Source of the DNA: Capnocytophaga canimorsus
Lineage (GTDB): Bacteria; Bacteroidota; Bacteroidia; Flavobacteriales; Flavobacteriaceae
NCBI RefSeq assembly: GCF_002302565.1
Contig: NZ_CP022382.1
Coordinates: 1,497,001 to 1,561,000 of the forward strand
DNA: 64,000 nucleotides
Direction: 5' to 3'
Shown here: in pieces, positions 54,601 through 63,864 of the stretch
How the letters are laid out: each line of letters begins with the position of its first letter
How positions within the stretch are numbered: the stretch's first letter is position 1
The notes under the pieces: generated by a model
Database searches by the model: none
What the model was told of the DNA's origin: nothing
What the model saw: the letters and a program-made list of their open reading frames with translations, nothing else
Program-made: the position numbers and the translations under genes

Positions 54601-57600
54601 AGTTTATATTGCTCGGCGTGTACAAACATTTTGATGTATTTATACTGCCTCAAATCTACATTCATATTCTTGTAAACAGCACGACTATCGTAAGGCTCTA
54701 AATCACAAACAATTAGTGAAAGTGATTGCTCATTTTGATCTACCAAAGTGTTGTTGGTATTGATGCGCTCACGATATACACCAGGAGGCATTCGGTACGG
54801 AATAGGTACTCGTTTTTCGTTTTCAATGATGTTTACCGAGTTGATTTCGGTATAGGTGTTATCATCTGCTGGGTCGTCCATATCGGTACTTAGCGAATAA
54901 TTGAAATTTCTCCAATCACCTCGAACCAAATCAAGGGTACCGAAACGCAAAAGCATTTCTTGCTCAAAACCGGTCATATACATACGCATATGAGTAATAG
55001 AATTAAAATCGGCAATACCGCCTATAGATTTTCCGTCCCGAATAGGAATTTTAAATTGAATCCAACGGGTATTAACTAACTGCCCATTAGGGGCTTCCAC
55101 CGATACGTTACGAATATCATTGACGTAAGGATCGGTAGATTGTATGTTAGGTTTTATAGGCAAACGATATTCATAATAGCTGTTTTCGGTATTCATCGTG
55201 TAGTTACCATCAACATCTTCATAGTCGGGCAAAGTGGTTGCTCCTCTATCGTTGTCGCTAACTGCGATAGGGGAATTACGCTCCAACCCGTTATAATTAA
55301 GATATCTGTCTAATATTTTGCCATTTTTAGCAAGATAGAATTCGTAATTGTCCAAAGCAGGATCGTTGGGAAACTCTAAAGCATTATTTTTATAGAATAC
55401 GGATTCTTCCGTATCGGCAACTCCATCAAGACCTACGTCTTGCAAACGTCTTGTTTCATTATTAGCATCAAAAGCGTATAATAAGGATTGTGCGGCAGGT
55501 ACCTTCCCCCACGAGGAAGTATTGATGCTTGTGGTAGAGGACGGACCAGGCAATCCGTTTTCATATTGTTTACGTCCGTCTTTAAGCACGTCTTCGGAAA
55601 TATTTCCTAAGTTGAAAACCAGCTCTCCGTTTCCAGCATATTCTCCTGAAGCATATGGGTCCATCATCCAAAATTGAATATATTCCACATTAGTTTCCTG
55701 AAAATCGGAATACGTCATACCACGCATAATTCCTCCCCATTTATCGTTTGCTGTTGAGGCAGCGTACAACGGGTTGTCGTTATATGGTCCTTTTCGGTTT
55801 GGATAGTAAGCCAAATCAAGCGTAGTTTGCACTAACGATTGCCCTTGTGCTACTTGTTGTTCAGGGAATAACTCCTCAATGTAAATACGTCTTGTACTAT
55901 TTTTGGATATTTCATCGGAAGAAATATCGGAAGGCTTTTGAGTAGTATAAAAAATGGGGTCGATGGTGTACCAAGCTAATTTAGCTCGTCCGTAACCATT
56001 TCGTAAATTTTGGGGGTCATCGGGCGAATTTCCGTAAAGTTTTTGGTCTTTAATTTCGCCAAATTCCAAAGGCGTACTTGCTAATTTCCAAGCCAGAGGC
56101 GAACGTACATCAATGGTGTATTGTGAGGTTTCAAAATCGTCCAAATATACAGTGGTCTCTCCTTCAAAGTTATCGCCTTTGGGCGTACCTGGTATCAAAT
56201 AAGCAAATTCACCGCGTACCGCAAGGTTCGAGGCAACATCAGTTTTTATAGTCGGAATTCGGTTTACCCAACGCGTAAGAAAAGGAAGTTCAGTAGCGTA
56301 GTTCCCTCCGAAACCAAAAATGGTATTGTTTACGGACTCCTGCCCATAGCTTGATTTTTGAGTATAAGGACGTTCCCTAAGGTTCACCACCGATGCCCCC
56401 ATTACAAATTTATCATTAAACTTGTGCTCGACGTTCACTGCCATAAAGCGAGTGGTTTGACCACCAAAAATCAAATTATTTTCTACAGAAACCTGAATAG
56501 GAATGTTAGAGGCTTCTAATCCAGCATTGATAATTTCAACCGTTCCCGATTGATAATTCACCACATAATCAATACCTTCCACCAATATACGCCCTCCAGC
56601 AGTTACCCGAACTGAACCTTGAGGCACATTGAAAGCACCCAATGAAATCCCTTTCCTGCCCGATGATTTAAAGCGTCCTTTGAGTTGAAACTTATTTTTA
56701 TCGCTATCCATTTGCGCCTGTACCTTAGTATTGGCATACAAACTTGGGTACACGTATTTTTTCTGATTGGCATTGTAGCCTGATGGGTCTTTATAGTTTC
56801 CTCCTCCTAAAGTCTTATGTAAGAATTCACCAAAGGGCTCCACCTTGGTAAAAATGATTCTACCGTATTGTTCATCAATGGTAATTCCGGGAATAAAATC
56901 GAAGAAACCATCTCCACCAGGCTGAGGGTCATTATATTTGTTAAGACGATCAAAATTAAACAAATGGAGCAATATTTTTTGGTCTAATCCAGTAGGCCAA
57001 GTGGCAGGATCAACCGCAGAAATATAGTTAATAGGTGAAGGATCAGCATAATATACATTCATTCGAAAGTCTTGTGGATCAAGTTGTAACACCCCTAACG
57101 AATAAACGTTCTTCATCATCAAGTGCCATATTGGGTCTTTGGTATTGAGGCGATTGCTTTTGAGCATCTTTAAAACCAATAAGTTATTGGTAATAGCGTT
57201 ATCGGTTGAAAAATTATTTACCGTCGTGGCAGAAATACCATCGTTAGCAAATTCACCTACTTGAAAAACTTCACCTCCGTAAGTGTATTGATAAGCCACT
57301 GCAAGTACCTCATCACTACTTAAGGTGGTACTGAGTGAAATATAACCCAGCTTGGTATCAACACGATAGTCCGTACCCTCCTCTAATTTACGTGCATTTT
57401 CAATAATAGCATAATCGTGCCCCTGATTTACCACTCCAGAAATCGTTCCAAAACCTTGAGATACAGTAGCTACATCACGAATAGCGGAAGTCAAGACCGA
57501 TGTTCCGTTTTTAATTTTAGTAGGGTCGTAATTATTCGCTGCATTGGTAGGCATTGCATTTGTTGTAGGGCGAAAAAATCCGGCAGGAGCATTCAAATTC

Positions 57601-58691
57601 AGACGCGTATTTTCAGGTTTGGATTCACCTAAATCCTGCAATGCTAACACATTACGAATATTCCCTGAGCGATTATTACGATTGGTTACCCAAACCTCAA
57701 GTCGCGTTATTTGTACTTTACTATTTATGAAAGGATAATTCTCGAGTGCCTTATCGTATTGGTCACGGAAGAATTGTGCCAAAAAGAAGTTTCGGTTTTC
57801 GTCATAATCCAAAGCGGTGATTTCGAATTCGGTAAGCGTTCCTCCACCCTGAGCGGTAACGGTTCGGCGTTCTGATTTTTGTTCTGAAAAAACTCCGGTG
57901 ATGGTGGTACGCCCAAATTTTAACTCGGTTTTAACCCCAAACAAACTTTGTGAGCCCGTAATGAGTGAATTGCTCATCGGCATACTGATGTTTCCTAATT
58001 CTACTTTTTGTAGAATATCATCTTCATTAGGCTCATATTCTAATTTAAACACGTTTTGAAAATCAAAAGTAGCTTGAGTATCATATTGAGCGTTAAGCGA
58101 TAGTTTGGTACCGATGTTTCCCGTAAGCCCCAATCGGATGACTTGGTCAAAATCAAGCCCCCAATTTACCCTATTTCGAGGGGTCATCGCCGGATTATCA
58201 TTTTTGGTGTATCGCACTCCCAAATCTACCCCAACACTTCCTTGCGGTATCAAATCAATATTTTTTCCTCCAAAGATGCTTTCAAAGAAATCGGAATTCA
58301 CATAAAAATCGGGTAACAAATCGCGTTGTACTTTTTTCCTTTCCTCTTCGCCCTTACTGCCAGAAAGCGCTTCAGATTTTTCTCTGAAATAATAAGCCAT
58401 TTGCTCTTTCATTACCAATGCTTCGTACTCTTTTACAGTCAGAACCATAGGCGTTTTCAGGTCATTTTTCCCAATTTTTTCCGTGTAAACGTACCGATGT
58501 AGCAACGGGTCATACGTATATTTTTTAGCAATGCTTTCAGGAGTTTTCAGCCCGATTTGCTTTATAGCGGTTTTTACCGTTACCGAATCATTAGGCTGTT
58601 GCGCTATAGCTTGTGAAAAAACGAACATTCCAAAAAATAGAAATGTTATCTTCCTAATTTTAGAAAAGATTATATATTTCGAAAAGTGCAT
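51648..58691 (-). CDS. sprA: SprA (Sov), outer-membrane translocon of type IX secretion/gliding
   Basis: A 2347-aa outer-membrane protein forming the very large barrel through which type IX secretion cargo passes; needed for gliding in flavobacteria. It has a signal peptide (about 1-30, ending AIAQQ), then PDSVTVKTAIKQIGLKTPES and repeated SprA N-terminal segments. Long runs of alternating strands follow, with blocks such as GEFWFNELRLSEL and PETTVYLDDFE-like text (GETTVYLDDFETSQYTIDVRS). It ends in ISVKYTFN as barrel proteins do. Length matches family members. It follows ruvA by one base. Confidence 0.96.
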   Translation of the reverse strand: MHFSKYIIFSKIRKITFLFFGMFVFSQAIAQQPNDSVTVKTAIKQIGLKTPESIAKKYTYDPLLHRYVYTEKIGKNDLKTPMVLTVKEYEALVMKEQMAYYFREKSEALSGSKGEEERKKVQRDLLPDFYVNSDFFESIFGGKNIDLIPQGSVGVDLGVRYTKNDNPAMTPRNRVNWGLDFDQVIRLGLTGNIGTKLSLNAQYDTQATFDFQNVFKLEYEPNEDDILQKVELGNISMPMSNSLITGSQSLFGVKTELKFGRTTITGVFSEQKSERRTVTAQGGGTLTEFEITALDYDENRNFFLAQFFRDQYDKALENYPFINSKVQITRLEVWVTNRNNRSGNIRNVLALQDLGESKPENTRLNLNAPAGFFRPTTNAMPTNAANNYDPTKIKNGTSVLTSAIRDVATVSQGFGTISGVVNQGHDYAIIENARKLEEGTDYRVDTKLGYISLSTTLSSDEVLAVAYQYTYGGEVFQVGEFANDGISATTVNNFSTDNAITNNLLVLKMLKSNRLNTKDPIWHLMMKNVYSLGVLQLDPQDFRMNVYYADPSPINYISAVDPATWPTGLDQKILLHLFNFDRLNKYNDPQPGGDGFFDFIPGITIDEQYGRIIFTKVEPFGEFLHKTLGGGNYKDPSGYNANQKKYVYPSLYANTKVQAQMDSDKNKFQLKGRFKSSGRKGISLGAFNVPQGSVRVTAGGRILVEGIDYVVNYQSGTVEIINAGLEASNIPIQVSVENNLIFGGQTTRFMAVNVEHKFNDKFVMGASVVNLRERPYTQKSSYGQESVNNTIFGFGGNYATELPFLTRWVNRIPTIKTDVASNLAVRGEFAYLIPGTPKGDNFEGETTVYLDDFETSQYTIDVRSPLAWKLASTPLEFGEIKDQKLYGNSPDDPQNLRNGYGRAKLAWYTIDPIFYTTQKPSDISSDEISKNSTRRIYIEELFPEQQVAQGQSLVQTTLDLAYYPNRKGPYNDNPLYAASTANDKWGGIMRGMTYSDFQETNVEYIQFWMMDPYASGEYAGNGELVFNLGNISEDVLKDGRKQYENGLPGPSSTTSINTSSWGKVPAAQSLLYAFDANNETRRLQDVGLDGVADTEESVFYKNNALEFPNDPALDNYEFYLAKNGKILDRYLNYNGLERNSPIAVSDNDRGATTLPDYEDVDGNYTMNTENSYYEYRLPIKPNIQSTDPYVNDIRNVSVEAPNGQLVNTRWIQFKIPIRDGKSIGGIADFNSITHMRMYMTGFEQEMLLRFGTLDLVRGDWRNFNYSLSTDMDDPADDNTYTEINSVNIIENEKRVPIPYRMPPGVYRERINTNNTLVDQNEQSLSLIVCDLEPYDSRAVYKNMNVDLRQYKYIKMFVHAEQYKLNPLANGQVSAFIRIGTDFRDNYYQVEIPLTVTPAGASSEQAIWPNENQIQVPMEVLTKLKSVGIRNQTLSEVTFYDADLNVVTENTPLELGKNRYSVKGNPSLGSVRAVMIGIKNHSAGKTCGEFWFNELRLSELVNNGGWAAVAALDANAADLMNISATGKMSTVGFGAVDQTPNQRAIEAVQEYDVMVNVNAGKLLPEKWKIEVPVNLNHSQKLTTPEFDPVYQDLKLKDRLDAAQSQQERNAIKDQAESFTLRRGINLIGVKKGWGEEQKKRFYNVENFTFNYAYNEVNHRDYELEYEDERNVKTGVLYNHAFQAKSIEPFKNSKRLSGKKYWQWLTDVNLNLLPASVMFSSNITRSFTKQLFRDVYLEGVNSGLQRRIPELQQRNYMTDYQYAINYNLTRSLRLNFNAANSSIVRNYYDYDATGELFIRKDVGLWDNFWDMGDPNHFYSNFQLNYELPLNKIPFLSFVRGSYTYNGDFDWQRGSEVLINLAGHEINTLQNANTHNFTANLAMDQFYAYLGIKNGGQKKNLLTLLATMVKRIDVNYSETNGQMLPGYIPRVGFFGTAKPSLGFMFGDQTDIRNRVAERGYLTTFADFNEQYTQSAERQLNIVANLQPLPDLQIDLKGERQYTDNYTETFEIEQLANTDYRYKKLIGNQVGNFKISTNILATSFSGIDEYYSDAFETFKENRKTVARRLAATRGIDLNNPANFDADGFPIGYGKNSQAVMMPAFVAAYSGTDAANVSLNAFRKIPIPGWNIRYTGLMRLEAFKNIFRRFSLSHGYTASYSLNEFRTNLEYDAKNISKTDASGNFLNENLFSTVNLIEQFTPLIRVDMEMKNSVNAMLELRRDRTISISLDNDYLTEIFRKEYKVGLGYRFKNVGFATRINGVPTTIKSDLILKADVSYLKEFTVIRNMEIYNHQVTAGQNSWVARMSAEYALSRNLLASYYFNYNFSKSAISTAFPMTTIRTGISVKYTFN

Positions 58692-58692
58692 C

Positions 58693-59277
58693 TTATAAGT
58701 TTTTAAGGGCTTGTTTAATGATTTCTTCTACACTAAGTTGTTCAGAAGAGGTTCGTATAATTCGGTCAACTACTTTTTCGGCTTGTTTACGAACAAAACC
58801 TAAAACTTCCAATGCCGCAAGTGCCTCTTCCTTATTAGTATTTACTTCATTATAAGGGATATCTTCAAAATCTTGAAGTTTGGTCATTTTCTCTTTCAAA
58901 TCTAAAATTACGCGTTGAGCCGTTTTTGCTCCAATACCTTTAACTGATTGTATCGTAGCTACATCACCATTTATAATAGCACTACGTACTTGTGCTGCGG
59001 TAAGCGAAGAGAGCATCGTACGTGCCGTTCCTGCTCCCACCCCAGATACAGAGATAAGTAAAACAAAAACCTCACGTTCGGCTTTAGTTAAAAAACCATA
59101 AAGGTTATGAGCATCTTCTTTTATCTGCAAGTAAGTATAAAGTTTAATAGCTTCATTTTGAGGCAATGTACTATAGGTATTGAGTGTTATGTTGATAAAA
59201 TACCCCACCCCGTGGCAATCTACCACCAAATGCGTAGGATTTTTTTCAACCAATTTTCCTTGAATTTGGGTTATCAT
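58693..59277 (-). CDS. ruvA: Holliday junction DNA helicase subunit RuvA
   Basis: Binds the Holliday junction and loads RuvB. The 194-aa protein has the N-terminal OB fold (MITQIQGKLVEKNPTHLVVDCHG-type start), helix-hairpin-helix motifs in ISVSGVGAGTARTML and IQSVKGIGAKTAQRVILDLK, and the C-terminal RuvB-binding helices (ALAALEVLGFVRKQAEK). Its neighbour sprA begins one base after it. No ruvB is in the window. Confidence 0.96.
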   Translation of the reverse strand: MITQIQGKLVEKNPTHLVVDCHGVGYFINITLNTYSTLPQNEAIKLYTYLQIKEDAHNLYGFLTKAEREVFVLLISVSGVGAGTARTMLSSLTAAQVRSAIINGDVATIQSVKGIGAKTAQRVILDLKEKMTKLQDFEDIPYNEVNTNKEEALAALEVLGFVRKQAEKVVDRIIRTSSEQLSVEEIIKQALKNL

Positions 59278-59666
59278 ATCCTTTTTGTTTTAATACTTTT
59301 TTACTTTCACTGAATTGAATTCAGTTTTTTTAAAGGTAATTTTCCGCTAAGGTATAAAATAAATTTTTTGTAGTTACAAAAAATACTTTATTCCAACATT
59401 TTTTTAACTAATTGTATAAGACCAGCTCTTTTAAAAAACCTTTTGCATTGTTAAAAAAGTATTATTTCTTTATTAAAATACTACTTAAACAAAAGTGAGT
59501 AATAACATCAGATTTTGAAAAACCTAAAAATTTGTTTTATAAATTCGTAGCATAAAAAATTGCACTTGGGGGTTGAATGTAACGTGTTAAAAAAAATAAA
59601 AAATATTTTTCTTTCTCAAGAAAAAAGTGTTACTTTGCGATAAGTTTAATTTTAATTTAATAGAAG
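59278..59666. other. Divergent gap between ruvA and a beta-barrel gene
   Basis: 389 bases. Near ruvA there is a palindrome ACTGAATT-G-AATTCAGT (59309-59325) followed by a T-run on the plus strand. The rest is AT-rich. Just before the barrel gene, TTACTTTG (59630-59637) resembles the -7 box with one mismatch. No coding sequence is supported. Confidence 0.6.
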
Positions 59667-60341
59667 ATGAAAAAAATCATTTTATCTTTGGCAACTGTGT
59701 TTGCTTTCGGAGTAGTTTCTGCTCAAGACTTAGTTTCTTCTAAAGGAGAAAACTATTTACCTCAAGAAGGAGATTGGTCAATTGGTTTCAACGCAGGTAA
59801 TGCTTTGAAATTTATTGGTAATGCTTTCAATGGTAACACAAACAACGAATTTGCAGATTCTGCTTTCGGAAAAAACCAAACGGCTTTTGTTTTACCAGGT
59901 TTTGAAAAAGGACTTTCTTTTACAGGAAAAGTATTTACCTCTGACACAGAAGCCACTCGTTACACAGCTAACTTTGTGTTCAACTACTCAAAAACTAAAG
60001 ACCAAGATGCTGAAACAAAATATGGTTTAGCAGTAGGTTATGGTAAAGAGTGGAGAAAAGGAACTACTCGTTTGCAAGGGTACTACGGAGCTGATGTACT
60101 TGCTGGTTTTGGTTCAGCTGTAAAAGATAGTTTTAACTTTGCTGTTGGTGCTCAAGGTTTTGTAGGAGCTGAGTACTTCATTTTCCCTAAAGTAGCTTTA
60201 GGAGCTCAATATTCTTACCCTGTAGGAATTGGTTACACTTCAAGTAAAGTAGGTGGTGTTGATACCAACACATTTGCTTTCGGATTTGGAGGTGAAAATG
60301 GTTTCGGTATCGCTTCTTTAACTTTCAACGTTCACTTTTAA
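59667..60341 (+). CDS. Outer-membrane beta-barrel protein
   Basis: A 224-aa exported protein with a signal peptide (MKKIILSLATVFAFGVVSA, cleaved before QD). Its alternating hydrophobic strands and terminal Phe (IASLTFNVHF) are those of a small outer-membrane barrel. Codon use is strongly biased (for example GCT, GGT, AAC), suggesting high expression. It has its own terminator at 60369-60403 and is monocistronic. I cannot assign a channel or binding role. Confidence 0.85.
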   Translation: MKKIILSLATVFAFGVVSAQDLVSSKGENYLPQEGDWSIGFNAGNALKFIGNAFNGNTNNEFADSAFGKNQTAFVLPGFEKGLSFTGKVFTSDTEATRYTANFVFNYSKTKDQDAETKYGLAVGYGKEWRKGTTRLQGYYGADVLAGFGSAVKDSFNFAVGAQGFVGAEYFIFPKVALGAQYSYPVGIGYTSSKVGGVDTNTFAFGFGGENGFGIASLTFNVHF

Positions 60342-60368
60342 TAAGTAACGAGGTTTAAACGAAATACC

Positions 60369-60403
60369 AAAAGTCGCTTTGCTTGCAGCAAAGCGACTTT
60401 TTT
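60369..60403 (+). terminator. Terminator of the beta-barrel gene
   Basis: AAAAGTCGCTTTGC and GCAAAGCGACTTTT form a perfect 14-bp stem with a TTGCA loop, followed by T residues; 27 bases after the stop codon. Confidence 0.9.
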
Positions 60404-60659
60404 ATTGTATAACTCATTTGGATTAAACCAAACGTATCAAATATTATTTTTATAGATAGTATATAGTTTAAACTACATAAGAACATAGAAAAAGCGATGT
60501 TACTATGTGATTTAAAACACTTCATTTACCGAAATTTTATGTTTTTTTGAAACTTTCAAGGTCAAAAAAAGGGTTCAGATAAATAAATTAAGGGTTGATA
60601 ATTTTTGCGAGTGACCTAATGTTTCGATGTGGTTTTAAACCTGAAATAAAAAATATCAT

Positions 60660-60667
60660 TATCTTTG
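60660..60667 (+). promoter_or_regulatory. -7 box of hpt-adk
   Basis: TATCTTTG matches TAnnTTTG, 19 bases before the ATG. The -33 region is not clear. Confidence 0.42.
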
Positions 60668-60686
60668 TCCTTTATTCAACATTTTT

Positions 60687-61805
60687 ATGGAGTTAGTAAA
60701 AATTCACGACAAGGTATTCAAGCCTTATATCAACGCTAAAGAGTTAGACCAAGCCATCGGAAAAATGGCAACTCTTATAGCCTCTGATTTGAAAGATACC
60801 GTTCCAGTTTTTGTTTGTATATTGAACGGTTCGTTTATGTTTGCTTCTGATTTCATTAAAAAATACAAAGGCGAGTGTGAAATCACTTTTGTGAAATTAT
60901 CTTCTTACCAAGGAACTACCTCTACCGAGAAAGTTACCCAACTTATTGGGCTTAACGGCTCATTACAGGGGCGCGATGTGGTTATTTTGGAAGATATTAT
61001 TGATACCGGAAATACCCTTGAAGAAATTTATCGTATCTTCCAAAGAGAGAATGTAAAATCGTTGCTCATTGGTACGCTTTTCTTTAAGCCAGAAGCTTTT
61101 AAAAAGAACTTGAAAATCGATTATATAGGCATAAGCATCCCTAATCGGTTTATTGTTGGATACGGATTAGATTATGATGAATTAGGCAGAAATCTGCCCG
61201 AAGTATATCAATTAAACATACCTACAGATATGACAAACTTAGTTTTATTCGGTAAACCCGGCGCTGGTAAAGGAACACAAGCGGCTTTTTTAAAAGAAAA
61301 TTACAATTTGGTACACATTTCAACGGGCGATTTGTTCCGCTATAACCTCAAAAACGGTACAGAATTAGGCAAACTTGCCCAATCATATATGGACAAAGGC
61401 GAATTGGTTCCCGACGAGGTAACCATCAAAATGCTACAACAAGAAGTAGAAAACAACCCACAAGCCAATGGTTTCATTTTTGACGGTTTCCCGAGAACTA
61501 TTGCTCAAGCCGAAGCGCTGGATGCTTTCTTGGCTTCAAAAGAGATGAAAATCCACGGCACACTTGCTCTTGATGCTGATGACGAAGTACTTATCGCACG
61601 TCTGCTTGAGCGAGGTAAAGTAAGCGGAAGAGCCGATGACCAAGACGAAGCCAAAATCCGTAACCGTTTTGTGGAATATAACGAAAAAACAGCCCCACTG
61701 ATTGATTTCTACAAAAAACAAGGAAAATATCACGCGGTAAACGGCATCGGTAGCATTGCCGAAATCACCGAACGCTTATCAAAAACTATCGATAATTTGA
61801 AATAG
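60687..61805 (+). CDS. Fused hypoxanthine phosphoribosyltransferase-adenylate kinase
   Basis: One 372-aa reading frame with two complete purine enzymes. Residues 1-180 are hypoxanthine phosphoribosyltransferase (Hpt): LNGSFMFASDF, the PRPP motif VVILEDIIDTGNT (98-110) and YGLDYDELGRNLPEVY. Residues 182-372 are adenylate kinase (Adk), starting at an internal Met182 (base 61230), with P-loop GKPGAGKGT (189-197), STGDLFRYN and FDGFPRT. Both parts have normal length and only a one-residue link. In relatives the genes are adjacent, so loss of a stop codon is the simplest origin. Internal initiation at Met182 is possible. Confidence 0.93.
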   Translation: MELVKIHDKVFKPYINAKELDQAIGKMATLIASDLKDTVPVFVCILNGSFMFASDFIKKYKGECEITFVKLSSYQGTTSTEKVTQLIGLNGSLQGRDVVILEDIIDTGNTLEEIYRIFQRENVKSLLIGTLFFKPEAFKKNLKIDYIGISIPNRFIVGYGLDYDELGRNLPEVYQLNIPTDMTNLVLFGKPGAGKGTQAAFLKENYNLVHISTGDLFRYNLKNGTELGKLAQSYMDKGELVPDEVTIKMLQQEVENNPQANGFIFDGFPRTIAQAEALDAFLASKEMKIHGTLALDADDEVLIARLLERGKVSGRADDQDEAKIRNRFVEYNEKTAPLIDFYKKQGKYHAVNGIGSIAEITERLSKTIDNLK

Positions 61806-61869
61806 TTTCAAAAAGAAAACTTGCGGTTTTCCAAAGAAATATGACCATTTCAAATAAAAACAAAGCAAA

Positions 61870-62868
61870 ATGACGGAAGGCAATTTTACGGACTATGTGA
61901 AGGTTTTTGCTGCCTCGGGTAACGGAGGCAGAGGGTCTGCGCATTTGCATCGTGAGAAATTTGTAGCAAAAGGAGGTCCTGATGGTGGCGATGGCGGACG
62001 CGGCGGACACGTAATCGTTCGAGGCAATAAAAACCTATGGACACTTATTCACTTCAAGTTTCAAAAGCATTTTCGAGCCGGACACGGTGAGCACGGAGGA
62101 GCCAACCGAAGCACTGGTGCTGACGGACAAGATGTGTATTTGGAAGTGCCTTTAGGAACCGTGGTAAAAGACGCTATTACCGAACAAGCTCTCTTTGAAA
62201 TTACTGAAGATGGGCAAGAAATTATCGCATTACAAGGCGGAAAAGGCGGGTTGGGCAATTGGCATTTTCGTTCAGCAACGAATCAAACTCCGCGATACGC
62301 CCAGTCGGGCATTGCAGGAATAGAAACCGAATTGCTTCTGGAGCTAAAAGTTTTAGCCGATGTAGGCTTGGTAGGTTTCCCCAATGCCGGTAAGTCCACG
62401 CTTTTGTCGGTAATTACTTCAGCAAAGCCCAAAATAGGGGACTATCCATTTACCACCCTAAAACCTAACTTAGGTATTGTGCAGTATCGTGATTTTAAAT
62501 CATTTGTTGTTGCAGATATTCCTGGTATTATTGAAGGTGCTGCCGAAGGAAAGGGATTGGGGCATTATTTTTTGAGGCATATCGAACGGAATTCGGTTTT
62601 GCTTTTTCTTATCCCTGCCGATAGTAAAGACATTGCCCAAGAGTATGCCATTCTGCTAAATGAATTGCAGCAATATAACCCTGAATTGCTACATAAAAAC
62701 CGATTGTTAGCCATTTCAAAGTCAGATATGCTAGATGAGGAACTGACTGCTGAAATGGAAAGTCTGCTCAAAAAAACGCTTCCCAATGTGCCTTTTGTGT
62801 TTATCTCATCGGTTTCGGGCAAAGGAATACAATTACTTAAAGATGAACTTTGGCAAATGCTTCACTAA
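61870..62868 (+). CDS. obg: GTPase Obg
   Basis: A ribosome-associated GTPase involved in 50S assembly and stress control. The 332-aa protein has the glycine-rich Obg N-domain (1-158; [28 protein letters not shown]) and a G domain with G1 GFPNAGKST (169-177), DYPFTTL for switch I, DIPGIIEG for G3 and KSDM for G4. The variable C-terminal OCT domain is absent, as usual in Bacteroidota. It lies 64 bases after hpt-adk, an arrangement common with adk in flavobacteria. Confidence 0.96.
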   Translation: MTEGNFTDYVKVFAASGNGGRGSAHLHREKFVAKGGPDGGDGGRGGHVIVRGNKNLWTLIHFKFQKHFRAGHGEHGGANRSTGADGQDVYLEVPLGTVVKDAITEQALFEITEDGQEIIALQGGKGGLGNWHFRSATNQTPRYAQSGIAGIETELLLELKVLADVGLVGFPNAGKSTLLSVITSAKPKIGDYPFTTLKPNLGIVQYRDFKSFVVADIPGIIEGAAEGKGLGHYFLRHIERNSVLLFLIPADSKDIAQEYAILLNELQQYNPELLHKNRLLAISKSDMLDEELTAEMESLLKKTLPNVPFVFISSVSGKGIQLLKDELWQMLH

Positions 62869-63056
62869 GTTTATAAATCAAAAAGAGGCAAAAGTGTCTA
62901 TTGTCAGGCTCAGCGGAAACGTAAGCCTTGTTAATCCGAATTTTTTTTTGAAAGGAAAATACGTTAGGTCAACTTAAAATGTGTCTGACACAGTGAAAGA
63001 TTTGAAATTTGGCAAGAAATTTGAAGCATCAAAACATAACTTAAAATAAAGAAAAA
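62869..63056. other. Short gap after obg
   Basis: 188 bases. A weak stem AGGCT / AGCCT near 62910-62935 is followed by a nine-T run at 62941-62949 and may end the obg transcript. A 13-bp palindrome TGTGTC-T-GACACA lies at 62980-62992. No gene. Confidence 0.4.
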
Positions 63057-63749
63057 ATGATTGGATATTACGTTTTAATTGGAGTGATTTCACTACTGAG
63101 TATGCTAATAAGTTGGCGACTCAAAAGCAAATTCAAACACTACTCACAAGTGCATTTGCGCAATAATATGACTGGAGCTGAAATTGCTGAAAAAATGTTG
63201 AAAGACCACGGAATACACGATGTAAAAGTTATTTCAACCCCTGGAATGCTCACCGACCATTACAATCCGCAAAACAAAACCGTAAACCTTAGTGAAGGGG
63301 TTTACAACCAAAGTAATGCGGCAGCGGCAGCTGTAGCAGCTCACGAGTGTGGGCACGCCGTACAACACGCTCAGGCTTACAAGTGGTTGCAAATGCGTTC
63401 GATGTTAGTGCCGGTAGTTAGCATTACCTCGAATATGTCTACTTTTGTTATTATGGCTGGTTTGGGGCTCGCTTTTGTTTCTAAATTAGGAATTTACGTT
63501 GCTATTATCGGGGTAGTGATGATGGGGCTTGCTACGCTTTTCAGTTTCGTTACTCTTCCGGTAGAGTACGATGCCAGCAACCGTGCACTGGCTTGGCTTA
63601 AAAACAAAAATATGGTTACCCCCGACGAATATACTGGTGCTCAAGACGCTCTGAAATGGGCAGCACGTACATACTTGGTAGCTGCATTAGGAGCTTTGGC
63701 TATGCTCATTTACTGGGTATTACGCATTGCATCATCTTCAAGAGAATAA
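63057..63749 (+). CDS. YugP-type membrane zinc metallopeptidase
   Basis: A 230-aa integral membrane peptidase of the DUF/YugP family. The zinc site is HECGH (96-100) in AAAAVAAHECGHAVQHAQAY, with a likely third ligand glutamate in TLPVEYDAS. Hydrophobic segments lie near residues 1-20, 120-145, 147-170 and 205-225. Substrates are unknown. It is followed by a strong terminator, so it is the last gene of its unit. Confidence 0.92.
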   Translation: MIGYYVLIGVISLLSMLISWRLKSKFKHYSQVHLRNNMTGAEIAEKMLKDHGIHDVKVISTPGMLTDHYNPQNKTVNLSEGVYNQSNAAAAAVAAHECGHAVQHAQAYKWLQMRSMLVPVVSITSNMSTFVIMAGLGLAFVSKLGIYVAIIGVVMMGLATLFSFVTLPVEYDASNRALAWLKNKNMVTPDEYTGAQDALKWAARTYLVAALGALAMLIYWVLRIASSSRE

Positions 63750-63772
63750 AAGAATATATTTATAAAAACAAA

Positions 63773-63807
63773 AAGGTGGATTTTCATTGGAATTTCCACC
63801 TTTTTTT
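63773..63807 (+). terminator. Terminator of the YugP-type gene
   Basis: AAGGTGGA (63773-63780) pairs with TCCACCTT (63795-63802) across a 14-base loop that can pair further, followed by a T-run. Confidence 0.8.
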
Positions 63808-63828
63808 AATTTTTTTTGAAGAAAAATA

Positions 63829-63836
63829 TATATTTG
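63829..63836 (+). promoter_or_regulatory. -7 box of the last, partial gene
   Basis: TATATTTG matches TAnnTTTG and lies 28 bases before the ATG at 63865. No -33 box at standard spacing. Confidence 0.38.
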
Positions 63837-63864
63837 CTTTTCTTTATAAATTAAAACAACCAAA

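Larger units (their letters stand above)
60342..60686. other. Gap between the barrel gene and hpt-adk
   Basis: 345 bases. Holds the barrel-gene terminator (60369-60403), about 250 bases of AT-rich sequence without supported coding capacity, and the -7 box of hpt-adk (60660-60667). Confidence 0.6.
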
